Shown here one piece after another: positions 9,457 to 17,399 of a stretch of 19,641 bases of DNA; position 1 is the stretch's first letter; the number at the start of each line of letters is the position of its first letter. Source of the DNA: Cylindrotheca closterium. Lineage: Eukaryota > Bacillariophyta > Bacillariophyceae > Bacillariales > Bacillariaceae. Location of the stretch: positions 1 through 19,641 of the forward strand of contig CAKOGP040001191.1 of the NCBI GenBank assembly GCA_933822405.4, given 5' to 3'. The notes beneath the pieces are model-generated. The model was given only the letters and a program-made list of their open reading frames with translations, was not told where the DNA came from and ran no database searches. A program made the translations under genes and the position numbers.

Positions 9457-10952
9457 TCACTTCCATATCCCTGGGTAAGCCGTCAAGAGATGGTTGCACG
9501 GACGGCAATCACTCCGTCTCTTGCTAAGATAAAACGAAGAGAAAGTAAAGGCTCCCAAAATGCCAATTCCTTGTAGCAATAGAAAACAATTGATAGTGGT
9601 TGCTCGATACTCTAGCCATTCCGGCATGGCCTTTTGTGCCACCAACTCTTCCATCAAATCCTTTGTAATCGCGTCCGCATCCAGCATGGAAACGTGGGGA
9701 TAAGAAGGCAATGCTGCATTGCTTTTGCGGTTCATCAAGTCCAAAACCAGTTGACGATACTTTCCATTTCGCTCGTCACTACCCATCAAGAGGGTAATAT
9801 TCTTTCCTGTTGATTCCGTTCCATGCAAAGAACATTTCAAATAGCTTTCCAATAAGTCGGGCAACGTGGTTTTGCGCACCTTCTTGGAATCTCCTCGTCG
9901 AATATGGAAAAAAAGCCAAAGATTGTGGAAGTGCCTCCTGGAGCTAGTGCCTAAACTCGCTTTCGCAATTCGGTCCGAAAGGTATTCAGTGGAGCTATGG
10001 CTCCATTTCTTCTGGTGTTTGCGAGGCATATTGACATGCTGGTACCTTTGTCAATAGCGAAGGACGCATTCGATCATGATAGCTCTGTTATTCGGGTCGT
10101 ATAGTAGTTGCTTTGCTTCCGTATCATTGAGTCCTGGCAGTCTATCGACCTTTCGCAAATCCGATTTGTACAATACCCGATGTATGTATTTCTCACAAAA
10201 AGCCTCGATCGGGATCGTATTAGTGATCCGAAGAATGTCGCTGGAGTTGCTCGAAATCGCGGAGTAGATTGCTTGACTTGTTGGATGTCAATAACGACCA
10301 ATCCTGAGGATATTTGGATCTGTTGTAAAGGCCCAGCAGGGCGCCCAGCTCTTGTGTGTAGTGGTGTTGTGGGTCACCGATTCGGATTGTCTCGAATGTC
10401 ATATAGACTCTGTGAACCGTCTGGACGAAAGGTAAGATTGAAAAAGTCACCCCATCGAACTTCTTCCCTAATTTTTTGCCCAGATTGTGGGAGCGAGCAA
10501 AGGACGACATGGGTGCTGGCAAATCGACCGCACTGCACACAAGTAACCAGCCAGTTTCGACAACATGATGACAACGATCGATGCACGATCGCTCATTCCA
10601 GCAAAGCCAATGGAGGCTTATATTCTATTCTTTCGATTGGCACATCACCTAATATAGAGTCTCCATCTTCTGACACTTCTGCTGTGGTTGGTGTACGGGA
10701 TGGAACTTGCGGTGATGATGGTGACGTGTCGGGTTGCACATGGTTCTCATAGTCTTGTTTCGATACAGCAAGCTCATCACCTCCCGTACTGTTTGTATCC
10801 TGTTGGAATTGAGTGTCCGTTCTGTTGACATTGTATTGATTCTTGACACTGAGTTCTGCTGTCGCTACAAGGGCCTTCCGAAAGCCTTGTCTCGTCAAAA
10901 GGAAGTGTTGAAGGAACAGAAGGATGACTGCCAAAAAGCTGGCCACTTTCAA
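9457..10952 (-). pseudogene. Fucosyltransferase-like glycosyltransferase, frame-disrupted (D)
   Basis: Reading from 10952 down, a hydrophobic segment (SFLAVILLFLQHFLL) after basic residues looks like a type II Golgi signal anchor. A Ser/Thr/Asn/Pro-rich stem follows. The next protein-like stretches lie in shifting frames (ASIVVIMLSKLAG, then MSSFARSHNLGKKLGKKF), followed by the best-preserved part ending at 9457. That part has LWLFFHIRRGDSKK, a NITLLMGSDERN segment and a Cys-containing KRRSDCRPC near the end. HIRRGD followed by a 'SDERN' loop is typical of GT11/GT23-like fucosyltransferase folds that use nucleotide sugars in the Golgi. The exact family is not certain. Problems are a stop after LALLE (10593), frame changes near 10540 and 10240, an in-frame TGA near 10045, and no ATG in the first frame (it opens with TTG). 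Splicing could explain some breaks, but no strong intron sites fit, so I call it a pseudogene. Copy C shares the TGA and the 10240 frame change. Confidence 0.6.
9506..10294. repeat. Segmental duplication partner of 5530-6206
   Basis: Both blocks start with CAATCACTCCGTCTCTTGCT and end with a shared TTGTTGGAT(A/G)TCAATAA. Divergence is clearly greater than between the two LRR copies, with many substitutions and several indels including a 94-bp difference. This is therefore an older event than the LRR duplication. The coiled-coil copies 5270-5526 and 8741-8979 belong to the same duplicated unit. Confidence 0.88.
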
Positions 10953-11071
10953 GATGCCCTGCTTTCGTTTTAATAAAACTCGGACATGCGTGATTGTGCA
11001 GTTGAAGGGATGAGTCAGTCAGTCAGTCACACCATTCAATTAAAAATGCTACCGTGGTTTCAACATGCAAG

Positions 11072-11547
11072 TCAGAACCATGACATGTTCATGGTGGTGA
11101 GCGACTGGTTTTCCTCCAAGGCCACAACCAACTTTGCGAAACTCGCATTGGTGGAGAATTTGGCAGTCAAGTCTTTCATTATGCGAGTTGCTCGTAGTGT
11201 ATCACACAACTGGTCAACATTCCCGTCGGCCCAATTGTTGAAAAACCGTGATGCATCATCACGTCTCATTCGATAGAGCAGGTTTATGAAGCATTGCCTT
11301 GTCATGCGCACGGCTTTAGCTTTTCACATCTCCAAATAACCTACATTGTCATCGTGCTCCAAGAAACGGCCACCAGAGTCTTGGACTTCCAAGACGATCA
11401 AACCTGCCATAAGCATTCTGTCGTCCCTATTTGCACCCTTTTGTACTCGTCCAATCTGTCGCTCACAAGTTGTCTCTAGTGCTGATTTCCAGCATGGCGA
11501 CCACGTTTTCTACGACGGAGAACGTCGCCTTCAGTTACCGAGGCCAT
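11072..11547 (-). pseudogene. DUF6824-like domain protein, broken
   Basis: From an ATG at 11545-11547 the minus strand reads MASVTEGDVLRRRKRG, then HAGNQH, a TAG stop (11476-11478), and RQLVSDRLDEYKR. After a small frameshift near 11434 (consistent with two extra bases) it continues as NRDDRMLMAGLIVLEVQDSG, then GRFLEHDDNVGYLEM, a TGA stop (11324-11326), KAKAVRMTRQCF, and a C-terminal region ending at 11072. The order 'DVL-x-R-G... HxGNxxxR.LV...YK... K..IA..IV..V...GGRFL..D' is that of DUF6824, a domain of unknown function abundant in diatoms. Two stops and a frameshift inside the domain make it a pseudogene. A plus-strand frame at 11431-11703 lies antisense to it and is taken as a shadow. 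Confidence 0.6.
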
Positions 11548-11721
11548 TGTTCCTACTTTGATAGGAACGTGTCACATTATGAGACAATAGCTGTCTTGGC
11601 GCGACTGGGTGATGATGAGATGCAGCACGCGTTTCTAGAAAATATATTCCAAAAGAAGAAAAGATTGAAAAATATTAGCAGTCTTCGTGCGGTTGTCAAG
11701 TAATCTTGAATCCGCGGTATC

Positions 11722-13690
11722 TCATGATGTTTGCTTCATTCTTGTACGTTGAATCGTACCTATCGTGGTACATAAGAGATGGTATCGTTTTAACCAAACC
11801 TGTCGGTCAAGAAGAAATACCAGGATTGTTCTACCTCGCACAGTACCATACTGCTTCTTACGAACCAACACTGTACTACTTTTTACAAGCATCCATCCCA
11901 AGAAGCAATATTCAATGGCCTTTTTCCCGGTGACATCCTCCCAACCCAAAATGTAGGATGGATAGGTCTCTAGCAGCACCTCGAGCAAATCGACTCGCCG
12001 CTTCCCAGCAGTCAGGAGTATATGAAAGGGTGACATGCCAAAGTCATCCACAATGTCATTCCTATCATCCTTCTTTGCTACTTGGTGGTTTTGAATGGCT
12101 TTACGCAATGTTTGCACACTCGTTGCTGATGAATGATAACACAATTTGTGGATCGGGTAATCGTCTCCAAATCGGCTGACTTCACCCATAAAAAAGGGAG
12201 CTAGATCCCTTCCATATTGCTGCTCGAGCCAAGTACATCCTTGAAATCCATTCTCGCCGAATCCAGAACCAAATCTGTTGTCGAGTCCATGAATCTTGTA
12301 TTCTTCGCTTAGAGATCTGGGCAGTGATACATTGATCATGGCCTTGCAATGGACAAAGGCATCCTTGCGAATCCGAAATTGAGGAGACATTCCCGTCGGT
12401 GGAATTTCGACCGTCACCAACCGCGGACAGCTGGCAAAGGCCCAAATCCCAACCAATTCCACCGACTGGGGCAAAATAACCGCTTGGAGCGCAAGGCAGT
12501 TACCAAAGGCAGAATGCTGAATCTCTTGGACTCGATCCTTCCGATAGTTCCACATCTACTACCAACGACGTGCATCCGAAAAAGACACTCGATTTGATGA
12601 CTGTCACTGTGTTTGGAATCTTGACTTTTCTCAGCGCAATGCAATCCATAAATGCTTCCCATTCCATGTGTTTTAGAAGGCTTGACTGTTGTTGTTGTTG
12701 TTGATGATGAGGGCTACCAAAGTCGACGCCCTCCAAAGCTGAACATCCCTTGAAGGAATCCTGTTCAATTGTTTCGACTGTCGATGGAATCTTGACATAG
12801 TTTAACGAAATGCAATTGAGAAACGAGCTGGCCTTGATTTTCTTGAGACCTTCGGGAAGGGAGACTTGTTTCAAGTTGCTACATGAATGGAAGCAACTCT
12901 TGGGAAGTTTCTCGAGACTGGATGGAATTTTGATTTTTTCGAAGGAAGAACAATCCAGAAAGGCGGATGGACCAACCACCAAGGATCCCAAACGGAGTTC
13001 TTCGTCTTTTGGTTGTTCAAAGGCTGCTAGCAGCTTGACTTCTTTCAAGGATCTACAGCCATGAAAGGCATGGCCTTCAATCTCTTCTACAGTCGATGGA
13101 ATGTAAATTCGCGCCAAGGCCGTACACTGATAAAAGGAGCAGAATCCGATATGCTTTAGTTTTGACACAGCAGCATTGAGGTCTACTTGAACCAACTGGT
13201 TGCACCTGGCAAATGAATTCTTGCCAATGGTTTCGACCGACCAAGCAATCGAAATTCTTGGTAGCTTAATACACTCCGCAAAGGCGTAGTCTCCAATTGT
13301 TTTGAGTTGGCAAGCTGGTTTGATTGTGTTGGTCTGCAAAATCGTTATGCTGCTATTGACAATAATGGCTTCATGATCTTCTTCTTGTTCTATCATTACC
13401 ACTTCGTGCAGGTCATGACACTTTTCGCACAGCCGATTGGGCAATGAGGCAGCGGTAGGACGAATAAGAAGCTTTTGTACCGCGGCAGGTGCCTTGGTGA
13501 TGCGTTTGCGGGCACCATTCTTGGTAGAGGAGGAGGATGATGATGATTCTCCTGAATAGATGAATTCAACTGTGATGGATGTAAATTGATTATTATTCTC
13601 GTTGGTTGACGACTCTGAGAGAGCAGTGGAAGACTCTGAAGGTAGCGACGGCGACAATGCCATTCTGCCTCCTTCCGGAATCAAAGACAT
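11722..13690 (-). CDS. BspA-like LRR protein with ankyrin-like C-terminus (copy B), one frameshift
   Basis: The start is the ATG at 13688-13690. A Ser/Thr-rich low-complexity N-terminus (~90 residues) is followed by a short Cys-containing stretch (RLCEKCHDLHE). About 13 LRR_5 units of roughly 23 residues come next (e.g. CTALARIYIPSTVEEI, CSNLKQVSLPEGLKKI), interrupted by a His/Gln run. The first frame stops at 12500. The next LRR unit (RVQEIQHSAFGNCLAL) continues in another frame from about 12555-12531, giving three more units. A tail then follows containing DDYPIHKLCYHSS, DDFGMSPFHILLTAG, VDLLEVLLETYP and GWEDVTGKKAIEYC, an ankyrin-like module that commonly follows such LRRs in diatoms. The stop is at 11722. 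By repeat spacing, the break looks like a small net insertion in a GGATCGAGT stretch. LRR_5 proteins mediate protein binding, and no substrate can be inferred. Either a recent pseudogene, or (less likely) a gene using frameshifting or a tiny intron. Confidence 0.75.
12243..12991. repeat. Segmental duplication partner of 3028-3804
   Basis: These 749 bp align with 3028-3804 with nine substitutions and two length differences. The left edge coincides with a shared GAAATCC at both loci. The right edge is within AAGGATCCCAA. The duplicated block begins and ends inside the LRR coding region, so one copy (3028-3804) is necessarily a gene fragment. Confidence 0.93.
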
Positions 13691-14287
13691 CGTAATCAGA
13701 ACAGTGGAGGCACTAGATCATATAGTTGAACACTGACATTTTGATTTGGATATTATTCCATTGTCGGATATATAGATATATTATGAGGCAAAGAATAACC
13801 CGGATTCTATTTTATATGGGTTGCCTACAGGAACATCCTACTGGTACACGTACATACGTGCGTGTCACGTAAAATAACCTGTATGAAGGACAGACACTTC
13901 CAAGGATATTGTGTGATGAGTGATGACAAAATAAAAATCTCCAAAATGAAAAATAACAAGGAGAGAGATGACAATGACGGTGAAGCTCTTGCGCCCGCCA
14001 TAGACTCAAAAGCACCTCCAACATGCCAGGACTGCAAATCACCCAAATAATCATCTGATTGAGGATTGTTTCGTTGAGCAGCTTCAGTTAGCCAATTTCA
14101 GTCGTGGCTGAAATGATTTCGTGTTAGTTCCACGATGGTGATGATGAAGATGCTTGGAGCGTTGCAGACGATGCCCAAACTATTCAGAACCCGTTTCGAC
14201 TTTTCGGCAATCATCGTGGAAGTCTGACTTTCATTTCACTAGTCTCACTTTTACTTGGCTTGCCGACAGTCACAAGACAGAACAAAC
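13691..14287. promoter_or_regulatory. Divergent intergenic region between LRR gene and repeat-protein gene
   Basis: The LRR gene leaves to the left and the repeat-protein gene to the right, so both promoters should lie in these ~600 bp. It contains an AT-rich block (GGATATATAGATATATTATG, 13768-13787). It also has a 10-bp inverted repeat (TTCCACGATG at 14128-14137, CATCGTGGAA at 14212-14221). A 55-codon plus-strand frame (to 14050) has no recognisable features and is not called. Confidence 0.45.
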
Positions 14288-16300
14288 ATGATTTGCCTAC
14301 TCACTACCACCAACAACAACATCAACACCATCACGCAACTAGCGTTGACTCTTCTTGTCGTGCTAGTCGCCTTTACACCTGCCATTATCGAACAGCTCGT
14401 TAATCGAGCCCAGATTGTGATTGCGCCAGTCCGCAATGTCATCAACAACGGAATCGCTGCACTTCTTACAAACACCACCGTTGCTACCGTTGCAGCCATC
14501 ATCGATGCTGTCCAAACTATCGCCAACAGAGTTCTTGAACCCGACAGCGATGCTGCTGCTTTCAAGAACAACAAGAACATCAAGAACATCAAAATCTTGG
14601 CTCTTCCACTCAGCGAAACTTACCTACAGCTCATCCTCAGAGCTCGTCCACGACACTGGGTCTTCAGATCTCCACAGGAGATCATTTTCTGGACCCCACG
14701 ACACTTGATCCCAACCTCCACTATCCGTGCCACCATTATTACAGCCCTTTCCACCATCGATGCTCTCGAAAAAGTCGCCAACAGAGCCTTGGAATCTTAC
14801 AGCAACAACAACCACAAGAACATTAAGATCCTAGCTCTTCCAATCAGCGAAACTTTCCTCCAGCTCATCCCCAGAGCTCCACGACACTTGATCCTCAGAG
14901 CTTCACGCGAGATTATTGTCTGGACACCACGATACTTGATCCGAACCTCTTTCTGTGCCACCGTTATCGCAGCCTTTCTACGGACCATTATCGATGCTAT
15001 CCAAACGATCAACAAGAGAGGTTTGGAATCTGACATCAGTGCTGTTCTCAACAAGAAGAAGAGCGAATTTCTTGCTCTTCCCATCAGCGAGACTTTCCTC
15101 CAGCTGGTCCCTAGAGCTCCACGTCACATGGTCCTCAGAGCTTCACGCGAGATCATTGTATGGACTCCACGAAACTTGATCCGAACTTCTGACCCTTCCA
15201 TGGTCCTCCCACGCATTATCGAGCTCGCTCAAGAGTTTGTCAACACGAGCACCATTGGAACGGTTATGTCATGCGCATTGGCTTCTTTGCCAACACCTGT
15301 TCCACAGTGCTGGACTCAACGCTTCAGCCTTGGCGCAGTCATGCAATTGTCGCCACCAACCTCCTTTACTACTTTCTTTGGGGGGAAAGAGCCCGAATAT
15401 TATGTGAGCTCATTGGTCAGTATCATCGTTGACCACCACCACCACCACCATCACCAAGAAGACAAGCAGGAAGAAGCAACAGCGACTCCCATTGCCACCA
15501 CTGAATCGACTGATAGTTCCATTATTGTTCTTTCCTCGTCGGATATGTTGGCCAACATTGCAATTGCAGCCGATAAGGAAAAGAACAACTTGGACGATGA
15601 TGAAGATGAAGTGGAACACGTGGATGCAGCTGCTGCTGCTGTACTTTCTGCATTGTCTTCTTTTGCTGAAGAGGATAAAGTTGAATCTTCCCCTTCACTC
15701 TTCTACAAGAAAGAGGAATCTGAATCGTTTGCAGACTTGAAAGGCAAGCGAAAGGTCGTTCCATTTTGGATGTCCAAGCATAGCATTGCGCGAGCTGCTG
15801 GCAAGAAAGTCAAGGGACGTCGTGGACAATTCAAGCAATACCTTCGAGCACAAAAGAAGGCCGACCGTATCAAGATGGAGCAACAGCGTCGAGATGCTGT
15901 GAAACAACAAGAACGAATGGATGGCGGACATGAGGATATGGAAATCGACCATGAGGAAGACGAAGTGAAAATGGAAATCGATTATGAGGAATCTACTACC
16001 GATGCCTGCTGCAGCTTCACTGCTTCGAATTTCACGAGACGTCGTGGACAATTCAAAGAACGCGTAGTAGCACAAAACAAGGCTGGTCGTCGCAAGATTG
16101 AGCAACAACGTCGAGATGCGAAAAAACAAGAACTCTTGCGACAAAAGAGAGGAATGAACGAAATGAAAATCGAGTATGAGAATGATGTCTTTGACTCTTC
16201 TCATCTCGCCTCCTTTTCTGAATGGTACAGAGCTGAATTTGGATGTGAGCCAACAAGCTCATTGGACATCTTTGATGATCCATCCTTCGGACATGCATAA
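14288..16300 (+). CDS. Intronless repeat protein: membrane/secreted N-terminus, three ~78-residue repeats, two basic repeats
   Basis: The open frame gives 670 residues. The first ATG is at 14288; the frame is open slightly further upstream but without an ATG. Residues ~14-45 include a hydrophobic segment (LALTLLVVLVAFTPAII), a possible signal anchor. Three tandem units follow, with the conserved core ALPISETFLQLIPRAPRH... EIIVWTPR.LIRTS beginning near residues 104, 182 and 262 (spacing 78 and 80). Each is preceded by a variable Ile/Ala-rich helix and an Asn/Lys linker. Then come a His run (~residue 382), an acidic Ser-rich stretch with poly-Ala, and two basic repeats with core RRGQFK... AQ.KA.R.K.EQQRRDA near residues 510 and 584 (exactly 222 bp apart at DNA level), separated by EIDHEEDE-type acidic sequence. 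The C-terminus is acidic. The basic repeats look like nucleic-acid-binding or coiled helices. I do not recognise either repeat. This is the longest uninterrupted frame in the window and probably a real gene. Confidence 0.8.
   Translation: MICLLTTTNNNINTITQLALTLLVVLVAFTPAIIEQLVNRAQIVIAPVRNVINNGIAALLTNTTVATVAAIIDAVQTIANRVLEPDSDAAAFKNNKNIKNIKILALPLSETYLQLILRARPRHWVFRSPQEIIFWTPRHLIPTSTIRATIITALSTIDALEKVANRALESYSNNNHKNIKILALPISETFLQLIPRAPRHLILRASREIIVWTPRYLIRTSFCATVIAAFLRTIIDAIQTINKRGLESDISAVLNKKKSEFLALPISETFLQLVPRAPRHMVLRASREIIVWTPRNLIRTSDPSMVLPRIIELAQEFVNTSTIGTVMSCALASLPTPVPQCWTQRFSLGAVMQLSPPTSFTTFFGGKEPEYYVSSLVSIIVDHHHHHHHQEDKQEEATATPIATTESTDSSIIVLSSSDMLANIAIAADKEKNNLDDDEDEVEHVDAAAAAVLSALSSFAEEDKVESSPSLFYKKEESESFADLKGKRKVVPFWMSKHSIARAAGKKVKGRRGQFKQYLRAQKKADRIKMEQQRRDAVKQQERMDGGHEDMEIDHEEDEVKMEIDYEESTTDACCSFTASNFTRRRGQFKERVVAQNKAGRRKIEQQRRDAKKQELLRQKRGMNEMKIEYENDVFDSSHLASFSEWYRAEFGCEPTSSLDIFDDPSFGHA
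14513..15194 (+). repeat. Three in-frame ~235-bp coding repeats
   Basis: These are DNA-level repeats within the 14288-16300 gene. Conserved cores start near 14597, 14831 and 15071. The second and third are closest to each other (shared TCAGAGCTTCACGCGAGAT and TGATCCGAAC), the first is more diverged. This order suggests stepwise amplification, with the last two units separated most recently. Confidence 0.85.
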
Positions 16301-16354
16301 ACTGGACATGCATAAACTGAAAATGAATGGGCCATGGATGGCTCAGTATGCAAG

Positions 16355-16485
16355 AACATGGAAGAACTTTCCACAAGCAAGACAGCCGACTTTGGTCGAG
16401 ACTGCAACAAGAAAATCTATACGAAAACATGGAATAACGTTCCACAAGCAAGACTGCCGACTTTGTTCGAGACTGCAACAAGAAT
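16355..16485. repeat. 71-bp period tandem duplication behind the repeat-protein gene
   Basis: Unit 1 (16355-16414) and unit 2 (16426-16485) share AACATGGAA, TTCCACAAGCAAGAC, GCCGACTTTG and TCGAGACTGCAACAAGAA with few differences. A shorter duplication (GGACATGCATAAACT, twice) spans the stop codon of the gene at about 16289-16319. Both probably lie in the 3' untranslated region. Confidence 0.9.
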
Positions 16486-16924
16486 GAATGCAAAACAAAT
16501 GATATGCATCAATACACTACTTTCAAGTAGAACGCAACCAAATTAGACAAACAAACCAAATGCAATGTAAATAGACGCAAATAGAACGTCGTGTATCCCC
16601 TTGGAAGCTTTTAGATCATTCGCCTTGAACTAGTCCCCACAGGTATCCTCCTTTTACTCTGACCAGTTGGAGACGCAAAGCAATCTTATCTAACTTGTTT
16701 GAAAACCTTGCTCCAGCATCTTAGCTTAGTCAAAAATGAATGACAACGATAGACTTCGCATGAATTGAATAACACATGCACAAGTATATACAAGAATAGG
16801 TTTCAACAACAGCAAAAGGATGGATGTATAAAATAGTTTGATACAACAATTTATTCTAATGTGTTTGTGCTGTTTGACTCTCAAAAAATTATTTAGAAGA
16901 CAGTAAAGTCCTTTCCAGCAATCA

Positions 16925-17067
16925 AAGCACCCAGCCGCGAAAGGCTTGACGATTCCAGTCAAGAGTGAAACGGGTCCAGGGATGGTTTGCTCGGTCAAGA
17001 ATCCAAATAGTCCCAACATGGTCAGACGACCGTTGTTGATTTCCTTTACTAAACCAGCGGCTAATCT
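16925..17067 (-). pseudogene. Fucoxanthin-chlorophyll a/c-binding protein remnant (helix 3)
   Basis: The minus strand reads WRLAAGLVKEINNGRLTMLG, then LFGFLTEQTIPGPVSLLTGI and VKPF. E-I-N-N-G-R-L-x-M is the conserved third-helix motif of the chlorophyll-binding LHC superfamily, where the Glu, Asn and Arg help bind chlorophyll and pair with helix 1. 'GFL...(I/V)PG(S/P)VxLLTGIVKP' after it is typical of the diatom Lhcf/Lhcr C-terminus. Normal proteins end with a short 'Y(A/S)GE.MAPF'-like tail. Here the sequence diverges at FAAGCFD and runs on in a low-complexity frame. Helices 1 and 2 and the plastid-targeting N-terminus are absent. This is a ~45-codon gene relic. Confidence 0.75.
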
Positions 17068-17399
17068 CCAAAGTGATGGCAATGGACTACAAAAGCACCT
17101 TCAATATGGACAGGAATCCACGAGGCACTCGTCACTCAGGCGACTTATCTGGCCAGGGGAGGACTCAACGCAGTGTTCAAGATGACCGATATAGATGGTT
17201 CCACACGCATATTGTCAAGATTCTGAGGTACAATAAAAGCAAGACTTTTTACACGGAAAGCAATTTTGACCGCGTCCGCCGGGATTCTCCCGTCATGGAA
17301 CGTGGCATAAGTTCATCGAGTTTGGAAAAGATGGGGGTCTTGATTCTTGGATGGAAGATAGATATGATGATTTGTCACAAGATCAAAAGCTGCAAGTAG

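Noticed and set aside
11431..11703. Plus-strand 90-codon frame with an internal ATG at 11494
   Set aside because: It lies antisense to the DUF6824-like domain, which explains the sequence better, and shows no domain of its own.
12500..12560. Intron explaining the LRR frame change
   Set aside because: No GT-AG pair in this short window restores the frame while keeping the LRR spacing. A small insertion fits better.
13812..14054. Small frames on both strands in the divergent intergenic region
   Set aside because: They overlap each other antisense, most begin with non-ATG starts, and none has a recognisable motif.
16053..16493. Minus-strand frames behind and inside the repeat-protein gene
   Set aside because: They are shadows of the coding strand and of the 71-bp tandem duplication. 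Their repeated Ser/Leu/Cys stretches follow from the repeat.
17073..17399. Plus-strand 108-codon frame ahead of the transposase-like gene, with a possible intron at 17396-17460
   Set aside because: The GT-AG pair would create an immediate stop after splicing, so it does not join this frame to the downstream one. Part of it is antisense to the light-harvesting fragment.
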